A DNA stretch of 64,000 nt, taken from Bifidobacterium moukalabense DSM 27321. Its GTDB lineage: Bacteria > Actinomycetota > Actinomycetes > Actinomycetales > Bifidobacteriaceae. Below the pieces are notes generated by a model. It was not told the origin of the DNA. It saw nothing but the letters and a program-made list of their open reading frames with translations, and did no database searches. Where the stretch lies: assembly GCF_000522505.1 (NCBI RefSeq), contig NZ_AZMV01000002.1, forward strand, positions 310,177-374,176. Direction: 5' to 3'. Positions 50,295 to 59,449 of the stretch are shown piece after piece. The first letter of the stretch is position 1, and each line of letters starts with the position of its first letter. The position numbers were made by a program, and so were the translations under genes.

Positions 50295-51836
50295 ATGACT
50301 TTCACCAAAGTTTCAGCCCTTACGCCGCACAAGCGGATGCTTGTATGCGCACTGGCCAATGCATGTATCGCGGTCATGGCCGTTCTTCTACTCGATGTTT
50401 TTTCCCCGCTATATCCCGCAAATCTACGCTTGATGCCTGATCAGGATTTCTTCCAGCTCGTCGGCAAGGTGTGGGCAGAGGGTGGCGTGCCCTACCGAGA
50501 TATCTGGGATCAAAAGGGGCCGTTCATTTTCTTCGTCAACATGCTTGGTTGGAAACTTACCGGCAACGGCTATGGCATCGTCATTATCGAATGCGTCTTC
50601 ATACTCGCCACGATGTGGCTTCTCTGGTTGATCATCGGCACAGTGAATGGTCATGAGCACCATCCCGGCAATCGCAAACCCATCTATTCATACATTATCA
50701 GCATGCTGGTGCTGTGGATCTGCGTGCTATGGATTGCGATATGTCTGCCAGGATCATGGAATATGACCGAGTTGTTCTGCCTGCCGTTCCTGGCTGCAAG
50801 CGCATGGCTGCTGTTGCGTTCCCTGTTCGCCTATCAGGGCCATCCCACGGGCCAAGGTGCTTGGCGGGTCCCCAGTTCATGGGCATATGTCCATGGATTG
50901 GCATTTGGTGTGTGTTTTATGACCCGTCTCAGTAACGCCGTAGGCGTATGCGTGGGTCTGCTGGTATTGACCGCACTATTGATCATACGGCGTCTTTGGA
51001 ACAATCTAGGCATTTGCATTCTGGGATTCCTGGCCGGGGTGGCGACGTTCTTCATACCGTTTGCCGTGTATTTTGCCGCACATGACGTATTCTACGAGTT
51101 CATGTACGGCACGATACTGTACAACCTGCACTATGCAGGTGGCCTGGCCGCCGCAGGCATTCCCAATCTTTCAACCCTTGTCTTGGTGTTCGCAGTGCCG
51201 TTCGCCATGTTGCTGGCAGGCATCATTCGCCTGATCCGACATGCATCAATCACCTGCTACTCGATCTTCCTTGTGCTTTGTGCGATGATGTTCGCTGCTT
51301 TGTTCTTCAAGATGTTCACCATCCAGACCGGGTCCTATCTCCATTACACGGTAATCGATGTGGTTTTTCTTCCCTCCGTGCTGATACCGGCCGCAGCCTT
51401 TCTACGTAATAAGGTGTCACGCATCGTGGCACTGGTATGCGTGACGGCCGTATTACTGGGTTATGCCGGCATGCGCACCTATCAGGTCACGACCTGGTCG
51501 GAATTCGACAACACTTGGGTCGCTCGATTGGTAAAGCAATCCCAAGGATCCATAGCGTTCTACAACATGAATGCGATGGCATACACACTCAACGATGTGA
51601 AACCTGCCTACCCCTATGCGGTTTTTCAGGACTGGCAGGCCGAGTTCAGCGATGATCTGCGAGCCACAATCATTGATTCCTACGCACAGCCTCGTACCGA
51701 GATGCTCGTGGTGCAGCAGTATGGCACTCTGACGCCAATAATCGACGACATACTTGACACGAAATATCAATTTGTTCGTTCTGTAACGGATGCCTCCGGC
51801 ACCTATGATATCTATCGATGCAGGCACTCGGTCTAA
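50295..51836 (+). CDS. multispanning membrane protein, GT39/PMT-like (EPS locus)
   Basis: 513 residues with about 10-12 hydrophobic helices. After the first helix comes the loop PDQDFFQLVGKVWAEGGVPY and RDIWDQKGPFIFFVNMLGW, which resembles the acidic catalytic loop of polyprenyl-phosphate-dependent glycosyltransferases (GT39/PMT and ArnT-like). It may transfer a sugar from a lipid carrier outside the membrane. GGAG precedes the ATG at 50295 at 5 nt, so the frame that continues from the broken acetyltransferase gene is not its true N-terminus. It reads intact. Confidence 0.8.
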   Translation: MTFTKVSALTPHKRMLVCALANACIAVMAVLLLDVFSPLYPANLRLMPDQDFFQLVGKVWAEGGVPYRDIWDQKGPFIFFVNMLGWKLTGNGYGIVIIECVFILATMWLLWLIIGTVNGHEHHPGNRKPIYSYIISMLVLWICVLWIAICLPGSWNMTELFCLPFLAASAWLLLRSLFAYQGHPTGQGAWRVPSSWAYVHGLAFGVCFMTRLSNAVGVCVGLLVLTALLIIRRLWNNLGICILGFLAGVATFFIPFAVYFAAHDVFYEFMYGTILYNLHYAGGLAAAGIPNLSTLVLVFAVPFAMLLAGIIRLIRHASITCYSIFLVLCAMMFAALFFKMFTIQTGSYLHYTVIDVVFLPSVLIPAAAFLRNKVSRIVALVCVTAVLLGYAGMRTYQVTTWSEFDNTWVARLVKQSQGSIAFYNMNAMAYTLNDVKPAYPYAVFQDWQAEFSDDLRATIIDSYAQPRTEMLVVQQYGTLTPIIDDILDTKYQFVRSVTDASGTYDIYRCRHSV

Positions 51837-51896
51837 GGCAGTTTCCCCCACCTCAAGAAAACATCATGGGAGACGTTGGGCGCGCCTCCCAATGCA

Positions 51897-53026
51897 TCAT
51901 CTGACATCGAAATTCCACATATTGTCAACGCGGCGGGATACCCGTTGCATGAGTGAAGAGCGCATCACCAATCCGGTGATCGGAGTCACCAGAACGGTAT
52001 TGATCATCATAGACAGCACTGTTAGGACAATGAACAACACAATGACGGACACTCCATTGACTGCTATCATCGCCGGACCGGTCACCGATGGGATGCACAA
52101 GTTCACCGCATACCAGAACGTCGCGGCAAAAACCTGATTGCCATGCAACAAGTAGACTCCGAACATTGCAGGAGCAATCAACGGCGCCAGCCTTCGCATA
52201 TCACAAGATCTTGAAGGCCGTCGCACCACAGCGTAAAATATGCACGTTGCGACAGCCATGGGAAGGACAGGAACACCTCCGAGCATAGAGTGTCCAGACC
52301 ATTTAAACCATTGCGCTACAAAACCTTTGGACACATACTCCATTGAGAAAAGCAACAGCAATAACACCGCGCCGCCAATCACACAACTCATTTTTTAATC
52401 TTATGTGAGACACTTGAATACGATCCGCGTATAAACGAATCCAAGCACCGATCATATAGATAACTACCACATACAGCAGATTATTCCAATACGCCGAAAA
52501 TTTGGAGAACAATTGCCATATACTTACTGCTGTAAGACCAAGAATTACCATCATATGCTGACGAGCACTAAAAACGAGAAATAAGAATATTTAGCACTGG
52601 AGAAATAAACAACAGGAATATATAAGCCGTAGCAAACCAATACACAGAATTCCATACAGGAAACACAGATTGGAAGATAGTGGTAATCTCAGGCAAGCCT
52701 TTCCAATGCGAAATAATAGAAACGGGGAACGCTTGCATAAACATCAATAAGTAGTAACTTATACATAATAATAAACTATAGACAATAACTTGAATATCGG
52801 TTTTAATTACACGAGACAACCTAAATGATTTATCGACCATGAAGTAGCCAGTGATGAGCAGAAAACAACAAACACCAGTCTGACCGGTTATCTTATCAGC
52901 CCAATACACTAAAATGCGAAGGAAACTTCCAGTGCATTCAGAACAATTATAGTATAGATAATGACAAAAAAAATATCAAAAATAGCGAGAATATACGCAG
53001 TATCTCAATATTTATATTTCGTTCAA
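51897..53026 (-). pseudogene. acyltransferase-3 (O-acetyltransferase) gene, at least three frameshifts
   Basis: Three frames carry consecutive pieces of an integral membrane acyltransferase of the OafA/acyltransferase-3 family: NINIEILRIFSLFLIFF, HYLYYNCSECTGSF to ISPVLNILISRF, MMVILGLTAVSIWQLF and finally MSCVIGGAVLLLLLF to the C-terminus. They join after single-base changes in runs at 52966-52973 (eight As on the plus strand, +1), 52570-52574 (five As, +1) and 52391-52396 (six Ts, one missing). The repaired protein from TTG 53026 is about 376 residues, full length for the family. It would O-acetylate the EPS. AT-rich compared with its surroundings, suggesting acquisition. Confidence 0.82.
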
Positions 53027-53415
53027 CTTTTTTTTATTTCGGCACCCATACCCTCATCGCCTTTTTTCATTATTTTTTTACAATAAATTCATTGCAATTA
53101 AATAAACATCAGGTTACAAAAACTCGCTTGATACGCAGAATTCAACAGCATGACTTTCCACAAGAAACTTCAAGCCCTTAACTCTCTCCCAAGTGTGCTT
53201 TTCCCTACATAGCCTACTCCATGGATAATACATATGACACGAACACTTAATCCACATTCCTCGCCTAAAACACCGTAAATTCAGTCAAGCATGTAACGTG
53301 TCGCAGTTCATCCTACCGTATAATAAATAACGGTATTATCGAGATTAGCTACGGCGCGACCGGCATAATTTGCCATCACCAGTCCGCATCGTGGTGCAGT
53401 TGGCCAGCAACACCT
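53027..53415. other. AT-rich intergenic stretch upstream of the flippase gene
   Basis: About 390 bp, clearly richer in A/T than the rest of the window, with no supported gene. It holds a TATAAT at 53319-53324 overlapped by an inverted repeat TACCGT (53314-53319)/ACGGTA (53330-53335), a probable promoter-operator for the flippase gene. The run of eight Ts at 53028-53035 could hold a fourth acyltransferase indel if the true start is ATG 53049. Confidence 0.6.
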
Positions 53416-54961
53416 ATGAACAAAAACAAGCAATTCGTCATCAACCTTACAGCCTCTCTGGTGAACTTCGTCGTCAACATGGGCATCGGATTCGCCATTA
53501 CGCCGTTCATCGTCGGCAGGGTGGGAGCCGAAGCCTATGGCTTTACAGGATTGGCCAACACCATGGTGGGGTATGCGACATTATTTACCATAGCGTTGAA
53601 CTCCGTTGCGGGCCGCTTCATCACCGTGGCCTACCATCAGGGAGATAAACGCAAGGCGGATGCCTATTTCTCTTCGGCTCTAGCCGCAAATCTCGTCATG
53701 ACCTTGGTGCCGACCGCGATTGCCATCCCGTTGATCATCAATCTTGAACACGTCATTCGTATTTCCCCCCATCTGGTAACCGATGTCAAATGGCTATTCT
53801 GCTTTGTCTACCTCAACTACGTAGTGGCCACAATGTCATCCGTGCTATCAGTGGCAACGTTCATCAAAAACAAGCTGTATCTGTCCAGTTTGGCTAACAT
53901 CGCGTTCTCCGTGGTCAGAATCACCGTCATGGTGGTGTGCTTCGCTTTGTTCCCTACCTACGTGCTGTTCGTTGGACTCGGCACCTGTTTGGCACAGCTC
54001 ACGTTGGCCATATTGAATTACATGTTCACCATTCGTCTCACGCCTGAGCTGCGCATCAGATGGAAGGCCATTTCACTTCGTGCCACATGGACGATGCTGT
54101 CCAGTGGCATATGGAATACCGTGATCAAACTGCAACAGATCCTGCAAAACGGGCTCAGCCTTCTTATCGCGAATCTAGCCATCAGTCCATTGCATATGGG
54201 CTACCTATCCATCGCCCAGGTCGTTCCCAATGCCCTCATAACTCTTACAAACACCATTTCCGGTTTGTTCTCTCCCGAACAGACCAGACTCTACGCGCAA
54301 GGCGACCACAATGCATTGCTGGATGAACTCAAAACAGGAATGCGCATCACAGGATTGTTCACGAACGTTATCGTGGTGACCCTGCTGATCAACGGCTCGG
54401 CTTTCATCGCCCTATGGCAGCCTAGTCAGGACACCCACATGATCTATATGCTCATGATGTTGACTTTGAGCGGTTTTTTTCTTCACCGGCATAGCGAGTA
54501 CGTTGCAGGCGGTGCCTTTGTTGGTGAATCGGTTGCGCAATTACTCTCTCAGCTGGTTGGCATGTGGCATCATCTCGCTTGTCGTCACATTGGTGTGTGT
54601 CAAATTCTCCAATTGGGGCATCTATGCCGTCGCAGCCGTACCACAATTCATCGATATACTTGCGAACATCACCGTTGTACCCGTATATGCCTCTATCTGT
54701 CTACGGCTGTCTTGGCTGCGATTCTACCCCGTATATGCGCAATATCTCGCTTCCACCATGCTGGCGATTATTCTCAGCAGCTTCGCCAATACCATGCTGA
54801 ATATTCCGCAAACCAATTGGATTGGTTTACTACTAGCATGTGCAGTAACCGCATTGCTCACATTCGCATCAGACCTGCTTCTTCTGCTCGGAGAACGGGA
54901 AAGAATGGTACTTCTGCACAAACTGATGCAATGGAAAAAAACTCCAAGACTCTCGATGAAT
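53416..54961 (+). pseudogene. Wzx-type polysaccharide flippase, frameshifted
   Basis: A multispanning MATE/Wzx-like protein starting MNKNKQFVINLTASLVNFVV reads well to LMMLTLSGFF, then loses frame at a run of seven Ts (54474-54480). The following frame gives FTGIASTLQAVPLLVNRLRN and the last four helices. With six Ts the frame is restored. A run of seven As at 54935-54941 may hold a second +1 indel: with six As the protein ends WKKLQDSR at a TGA (54959-54961), two bases before the opposite gene's stop, giving about 515 residues. Unrepaired, the second frame runs on to 55051, inside that gene. It would flip the lipid-linked repeat unit across the membrane. Confidence 0.83.
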
Positions 54962-54963
54962 CT

Positions 54964-55974
54964 TCATTGCGCATCCTCTTCCACGACGCTCTTGCCGCCG
55001 TATGTCTTGCGTTTCCAGAACAGGAATGGGCAGATGCGCGTCCCTATATAGTTGACCTGGTCCTTAAGGGGCAGGTATCGTATGATGCTCCATGGAATTG
55101 TGCGGAACAGCCGGAACAGTGCTTTCAATCTCATACGTACCTGCTTGTCCGACCAATCTAACTGTCTTGCCCGATATATCGAGTCCTTGAGCTGGCTGAA
55201 AAATACAGGGACCAAATCGGTAACGCCCTCGGCCAACAGAAAACGCACTTTACCGATCAATGCCTCGATGATATCGAGGGATCGCAGGGTGTATTTCGTA
55301 TGCATGATACTGCCTGCACGCTCAACATAGTGGTACAGACGATCCGGCAACAGTACCGCAATACCCACACGAGCGAGGATTCTATAGGTCACGAACTCGT
55401 CCTCATGCAATTTTCCCAGGGGATATCGGATGTCTTCCCACAACGAGCGGCGGTACAGCTTGTTCCAAGCCACTACATTATCCGCACCATTTTCATCGCC
55501 GCGTTGTCTCATGCAATCCATACCCGGGCATGTTCTTCGTACATCCGTCACCGGCGCATATTCCCTGCGATGAACGGGAACCATCTGGGCAATGGCATTG
55601 CCATCAGCATCCTCATGGAATACGGAGCACATGGCAAGATCAGCGTGGACATCCTGCACGGCACCAATCATGGTGGAAACATACTCCGGATCCACATAAT
55701 CATCACCATCCACGAATGCGATGAACTCGCCACCAGCCACGTCCAACCCAGCGTTACGAGCGGAGGAAAGACCCCCATTGGACTTATGAATCACTCGAAT
55801 ACGCGGGTCTCTGCCGGCCCACGTATCGCATATCGCCGGACACCGGTCCATACTGCCATCATCCACCAGAATAATCTCCAGATGACGATACGACTGATTC
55901 ACCACGCTACGAACGCATCGGTCAAGATACTGCTCCACCCCATATACGGGCACAATGACACTCACCAAATCCAT
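54964..55974 (-). CDS. glycosyltransferase family 2 (EPS locus)
   Basis: 336 residues, GT-A fold. VSVIVPVYGVEQYLDRCVRS, ILVDDGSMDRCPAICD and FVDGDDYVDPEYV (DXD-type) are the GT2 blocks; KLHEDEFVTYRILA resembles the catalytic-base region. The start is ATG at 55974, with GGGAG 6 nt upstream, rather than 56007. Intact. It is the last gene of the long leftward operon, separated from the GT4 upstream by 153 bp that include a CATGCAG/CTGCATG hairpin (56071-56094). Confidence 0.9.
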   Translation of the reverse strand: MDLVSVIVPVYGVEQYLDRCVRSVVNQSYRHLEIILVDDGSMDRCPAICDTWAGRDPRIRVIHKSNGGLSSARNAGLDVAGGEFIAFVDGDDYVDPEYVSTMIGAVQDVHADLAMCSVFHEDADGNAIAQMVPVHRREYAPVTDVRRTCPGMDCMRQRGDENGADNVVAWNKLYRRSLWEDIRYPLGKLHEDEFVTYRILARVGIAVLLPDRLYHYVERAGSIMHTKYTLRSLDIIEALIGKVRFLLAEGVTDLVPVFFSQLKDSIYRARQLDWSDKQVRMRLKALFRLFRTIPWSIIRYLPLKDQVNYIGTRICPFLFWKRKTYGGKSVVEEDAQ

Positions 55975-56127
55975 CGCATACTCCCTCATCACAGATATCA
56001 CTTCCATAGCAACGTCATATTGGCAGCGGATACGTTCTAATGAAACGCTTCATAGCCACACGTCCGAATTCATGCAGATATACATCCCTGCATGGTGAGG
56101 CAACTGGCGCAATGCTATGGAATACGG

Positions 56128-57273
56128 TCACGCTCTCTTTCCGTTCCTCATATAGAATTCCTGCAATTGGGCAGCCACGTCGAACATTTCATATCCTGCG
56201 GCCTTCACTTCGGCACTCCGGTCTCTCCGCTCAGCCGCATGGCTGATCATGTCATCCAATCGTTCCGCCCAAACCTCTGGCCCACTTTCCAACCGTTCGA
56301 AGCTCATGAGCTCACACACCCGGGCGGATTCCGGCACCACGGCGGCGGAACCGAGACAAGGCAGACCGGCACATTGCGCTTCGACGTACACAATGCCCAA
56401 CCCTTCAGCCACCGAAGGCAGTACGAAAGCGTCCATGGCCTGGTAGAGTTCAGCAATATCAGTGCGCTGGCCAAGCAGTCGCACACAGCCATCCAGTTCC
56501 CTGTCGGCAATCCGCCGTTCGATGTCATCGCGCAAAAAGCCCTCACCAACCAGAATCAGCGCGGAATCCGGATTGATCGCGTGATACCGCTCAAATACTT
56601 CCAGCAGAAACAACGGATTCTTCTGCGGTCGCAAACCCCCGCAGAATCCGATGACCGAGGTATGGTCCGCGAATCCCAACTCACGGCGTAGTCGTTCCCG
56701 AGTGGCGGCGTCATAGGCGAATCGCTCAGTGTCAATGCCATTACGAACCCAAGTGTATGGCTTACTTGGAAACATGAAATTCGCCGCCATATCCGAGCAG
56801 GCGAAATAATGCGTGGGATATCGGTCGATGTCTCGGGCGATGGCGCGACCGCGCATATCCCACAGCAACGCCCGCAACGGGTTTTCGCGATGCTGGTATT
56901 CCTCGATGTTATGGGAATGCAGAATACGTAACCCGATACCGGCACGTTGAGCGTATTTCAACGGCAACGCGTAGGGGAAATTCGCATGCATATGCACCCC
57001 CGCGATCTCCGGGTGGTGCCGGAAAAAACGCGGTAGACACGTGCGCGATCGAATCAAGGAATCCCGTTGCGGCACCAGAACGCGGTATATGGTTCCTCCC
57101 ATGGATTGGATCTCATCCTCAAAATGCAGCGGACCGTCATGATAACCCTGCAAGAAATCAAACTGCACCTTGGTCCGGTCCATGTGCCGGTACACATTCA
57201 TGACAAAAGTCTCAATACCACCCAAGCCGGTTGTCATACCCCATTGGAGAATGTGAATGGGCCGTGGTCCCAT
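56128..57273 (-). CDS. glycosyltransferase family 4 (EPS locus)
   Basis: 381 residues, GT-B fold. ILQWGMTTGLGGIETFVMNVYR is the acceptor-side loop; VIGFCGGLRPQKNPLFLLEVF and PSVAEGLGIVYVEAQCAGLP (EX7E) are donor-side blocks. Two ATGs compete: 57279 overlaps the previous stop as ATGA, while 57273 has GGGGAGG at 7 nt and is preferred. Intact and coupled to the upstream GT4. Confidence 0.92.
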   Translation of the reverse strand: MGPRPIHILQWGMTTGLGGIETFVMNVYRHMDRTKVQFDFLQGYHDGPLHFEDEIQSMGGTIYRVLVPQRDSLIRSRTCLPRFFRHHPEIAGVHMHANFPYALPLKYAQRAGIGLRILHSHNIEEYQHRENPLRALLWDMRGRAIARDIDRYPTHYFACSDMAANFMFPSKPYTWVRNGIDTERFAYDAATRERLRRELGFADHTSVIGFCGGLRPQKNPLFLLEVFERYHAINPDSALILVGEGFLRDDIERRIADRELDGCVRLLGQRTDIAELYQAMDAFVLPSVAEGLGIVYVEAQCAGLPCLGSAAVVPESARVCELMSFERLESGPEVWAERLDDMISHAAERRDRSAEVKAAGYEMFDVAAQLQEFYMRNGKRA

Positions 57274-57275
57274 AA

Positions 57276-58433
57276 TCATGCCTCCCCTGCACTATCAATC
57301 AGCGAATACAGTCGTTGCATCTGACTTTCATAGTCGAATCGTTCGTTGCGCAGATTGGCGGTCAAGGTGCCACGCAAAACCGGATCTCCAAGCAATCGGC
57401 TGATTCCTTCCGCCAATGCGGTTTCGTCAAGGTGGACCAGGATTCCATTACGTCCGTCGATAATCTGCTCTCGAGAGCTCGGCACATCAGACGCGACAAT
57501 CGGCTTGGCTACAAGCCGCGCCTCCTGCAACGCAAGGCTATACCCCTCGTATCGGGATGGCTGCACATAGACGTCAGCCGCCTTGATGTAGGGGTAGGGG
57601 TTATCCACACGCCCCTTAAGAACAAAGCATTGCTCAAGTCCATATGAATGAATCATCGCTTCCAGTTCGGCCCGTTGAGCGCCTTCGCCAAACACCAGCC
57701 AAATGAAATCCACTCCCTGCTGCCGCAGCCGCGCAGCGGCTTTCACCGCGATATCGATGCCCTTCTGTGAATGAAGGCGCCCCAATGTGACCAGTTTGTT
57801 GGAATGCTTGGCAAAATCGTCGGGCAACGCTTGGGAGGCCTTGCGCCTGATGCAATCTGCGTCCAACACGTTATACAGCACCTCGGCCTTGTCCGCATAT
57901 GCGGGCGCCAGCTCATCGAATCTACGCTTCACTGATTCGGATACACAGAATACCTTGTCATAGCATTTCAGATACGGCATGGCCAACGGCAGCCACTCCA
58001 TACGTTCGTCATGCATCCAGATCGCATGGAAGTCCGCATCCAATTGAGCTCCAATGGTGGTAGTCAATGATCCGTAACCCCGAAAATCAAATACCGCATC
58101 GAAATGTTCCTTCGGCAAATCGTCAATATGGGAAACGGCACAGTCATATACCAGATTGCGTCGTTCATCACTGCCAAGCGTCAGCAGCTTACGTCCGAAT
58201 CGATATGTGACACGTTGAATCGCAGTGCAGTCGGAAAAATCATTGAGTCCGATGCCGTACGCAAAATCTGAGGTGAAATGGCAGTGGCGGACCGTGACCT
58301 GATCCGGAATCATCCTCAATAGAGGACCCTCACGTTCAGGAGTCAACAAAGTCACTGAAAACCGACCGTAGTCCAATCCGCGCAGCAGACGCACCAGAGC
58401 AATCTCCATGCCGCCATCTCCAAGACCACACAA
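57276..58433 (-). CDS. glycosyltransferase family 4 with a T8 tract at its 5' end (probably off-frame)
   Basis: The body (CGLGDGGMEIALVRLLRGLD to YEGYSLALQEARLVAKPIV) is a normal GT4. The natural start appears to be TTG at 58467, with GGAGG 5 nt upstream and overlapping the previous stop; it reads MTEASLKRIVFF and then meets eight Ts (complement of 58432-58439). One more T would give LKRIVFFLCGLGDGGMEI in a single frame of about 397 residues; as written, the frame from that start is lost. An internal ATG at 58409, with GGAG 8 nt upstream, could give a shortened protein lacking the GLGDGG loop. The tract position suggests phase variation. Confidence 0.8.
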   Translation of the reverse strand: MCGLGDGGMEIALVRLLRGLDYGRFSVTLLTPEREGPLLRMIPDQVTVRHCHFTSDFAYGIGLNDFSDCTAIQRVTYRFGRKLLTLGSDERRNLVYDCAVSHIDDLPKEHFDAVFDFRGYGSLTTTIGAQLDADFHAIWMHDERMEWLPLAMPYLKCYDKVFCVSESVKRRFDELAPAYADKAEVLYNVLDADCIRRKASQALPDDFAKHSNKLVTLGRLHSQKGIDIAVKAAARLRQQGVDFIWLVFGEGAQRAELEAMIHSYGLEQCFVLKGRVDNPYPYIKAADVYVQPSRYEGYSLALQEARLVAKPIVASDVPSSREQIIDGRNGILVHLDETALAEGISRLLGDPVLRGTLTANLRNERFDYESQMQRLYSLIDSAGEA

Positions 58434-58459
58434 AAAAAACGATGCGTTTAAGAGATGCC

Positions 58460-59449
58460 TCAGTCAAAGCGTCCTCCCTTCATACGCTTCCAGACAGGGT
58501 AAAACAACGACGGGCACAAGGCTCCGCCGAGGATACGCACCCAATATCGTGGTGACCGCTGTCTCTTCAATGCATGCCACCAGTATTTGCGCAGAATCGT
58601 CCCGCATTCGTCACGATGTGTCGCATCGCTGACGTCATAGGTACGTAGCAACAACTCCTCCGCCAGAATGGCGTAGGATGCCCCCACCGAAGACCTTGAT
58701 TCCTGCGGGACTATCGCCATCATGCGCTCATGCGCTTCCAGACAGGTCGCCATGGACTCCAGATCCACCCTATGAGAGACGGACTCGGGGTTATTTCGGT
58801 AGTTGTACAGGCACCGGTCAGTACTTACCGTCACTGTGGGCAGCAGCGCATATTCCACATTGAACAGCAGGTCTTCGCACATGCTGATCCTCGAATCGAA
58901 CTGAAGATCTCCCTGTTCAATTAGTGCACGCGAGAAAAATTTATTCCACACGTACCCTTTCACCCCGGAATATGCAAGAATGCAATCCAATACATCCTTC
59001 CTGGAAAGAATTCCGGCCTTGATCCGATAGTCGGCCGACCGCCCCTGCACAGTGTCGGGAGTATCCTCAACAGATACGCTCCGGTAGTTGAATATGGCCA
59101 TCTGCGCATGTTTGTCGTGAACCAATCCAAGCAGTTCCGCGACGGTTCCCGCTTCAAGCCAGTCATCCGAGTCCACAAACTCCAGCCAATCCCCATCCGC
59201 CGCATTGATGCCGGCATTTCTCGCCATGGAGACGCCAACGTTAGTTTGGTGAATCACCATGACACGGGAGTCCTTGTCGGCCCACGCATTGCATAAGTCG
59301 GCACTGCCATCGGTGGAACCGTCATCCACCAGAATTACTTGGATGTTGGCATATGTCTGCCGAAGCAGACTGTTGACGCAGACATTCAGATAATCGCCAG
59401 CGTTATACACAGGCACGATAAGGCTGACCAAAGGATTGCCCGCACTCAT
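58460..59449 (-). CDS. glycosyltransferase family 2 (EPS locus)
   Basis: 329 residues. VSLIVPVYNAGDYLNVCVNS, ILVDDGSTDGSADLC and FVDSDDWLEAG are the GT2 core; MCEDLLFNVEYALL carries the ED motif near the catalytic base. The ATG at 59449 overlaps the upstream gene's stop as ATGA. Intact. Similar in length and plan to the next gene, suggesting old duplication within the locus. Confidence 0.92.
   Translation of the reverse strand: MSAGNPLVSLIVPVYNAGDYLNVCVNSLLRQTYANIQVILVDDGSTDGSADLCNAWADKDSRVMVIHQTNVGVSMARNAGINAADGDWLEFVDSDDWLEAGTVAELLGLVHDKHAQMAIFNYRSVSVEDTPDTVQGRSADYRIKAGILSRKDVLDCILAYSGVKGYVWNKFFSRALIEQGDLQFDSRISMCEDLLFNVEYALLPTVTVSTDRCLYNYRNNPESVSHRVDLESMATCLEAHERMMAIVPQESRSSVGASYAILAEELLLRTYDVSDATHRDECGTILRKYWWHALKRQRSPRYWVRILGGALCPSLFYPVWKRMKGGRFD

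Noticed and set aside
52909..53415. Insertion-sequence remnant in the AT-rich gap
   Set aside because: No terminal inverted repeats, target duplication or transposase fragment; part of the region is the acyltransferase N-terminus.
53370..53648. 92-codon frame overlapping the flippase start
   Set aside because: It is the alternate frame of the flippase N-terminus and has no own signal.
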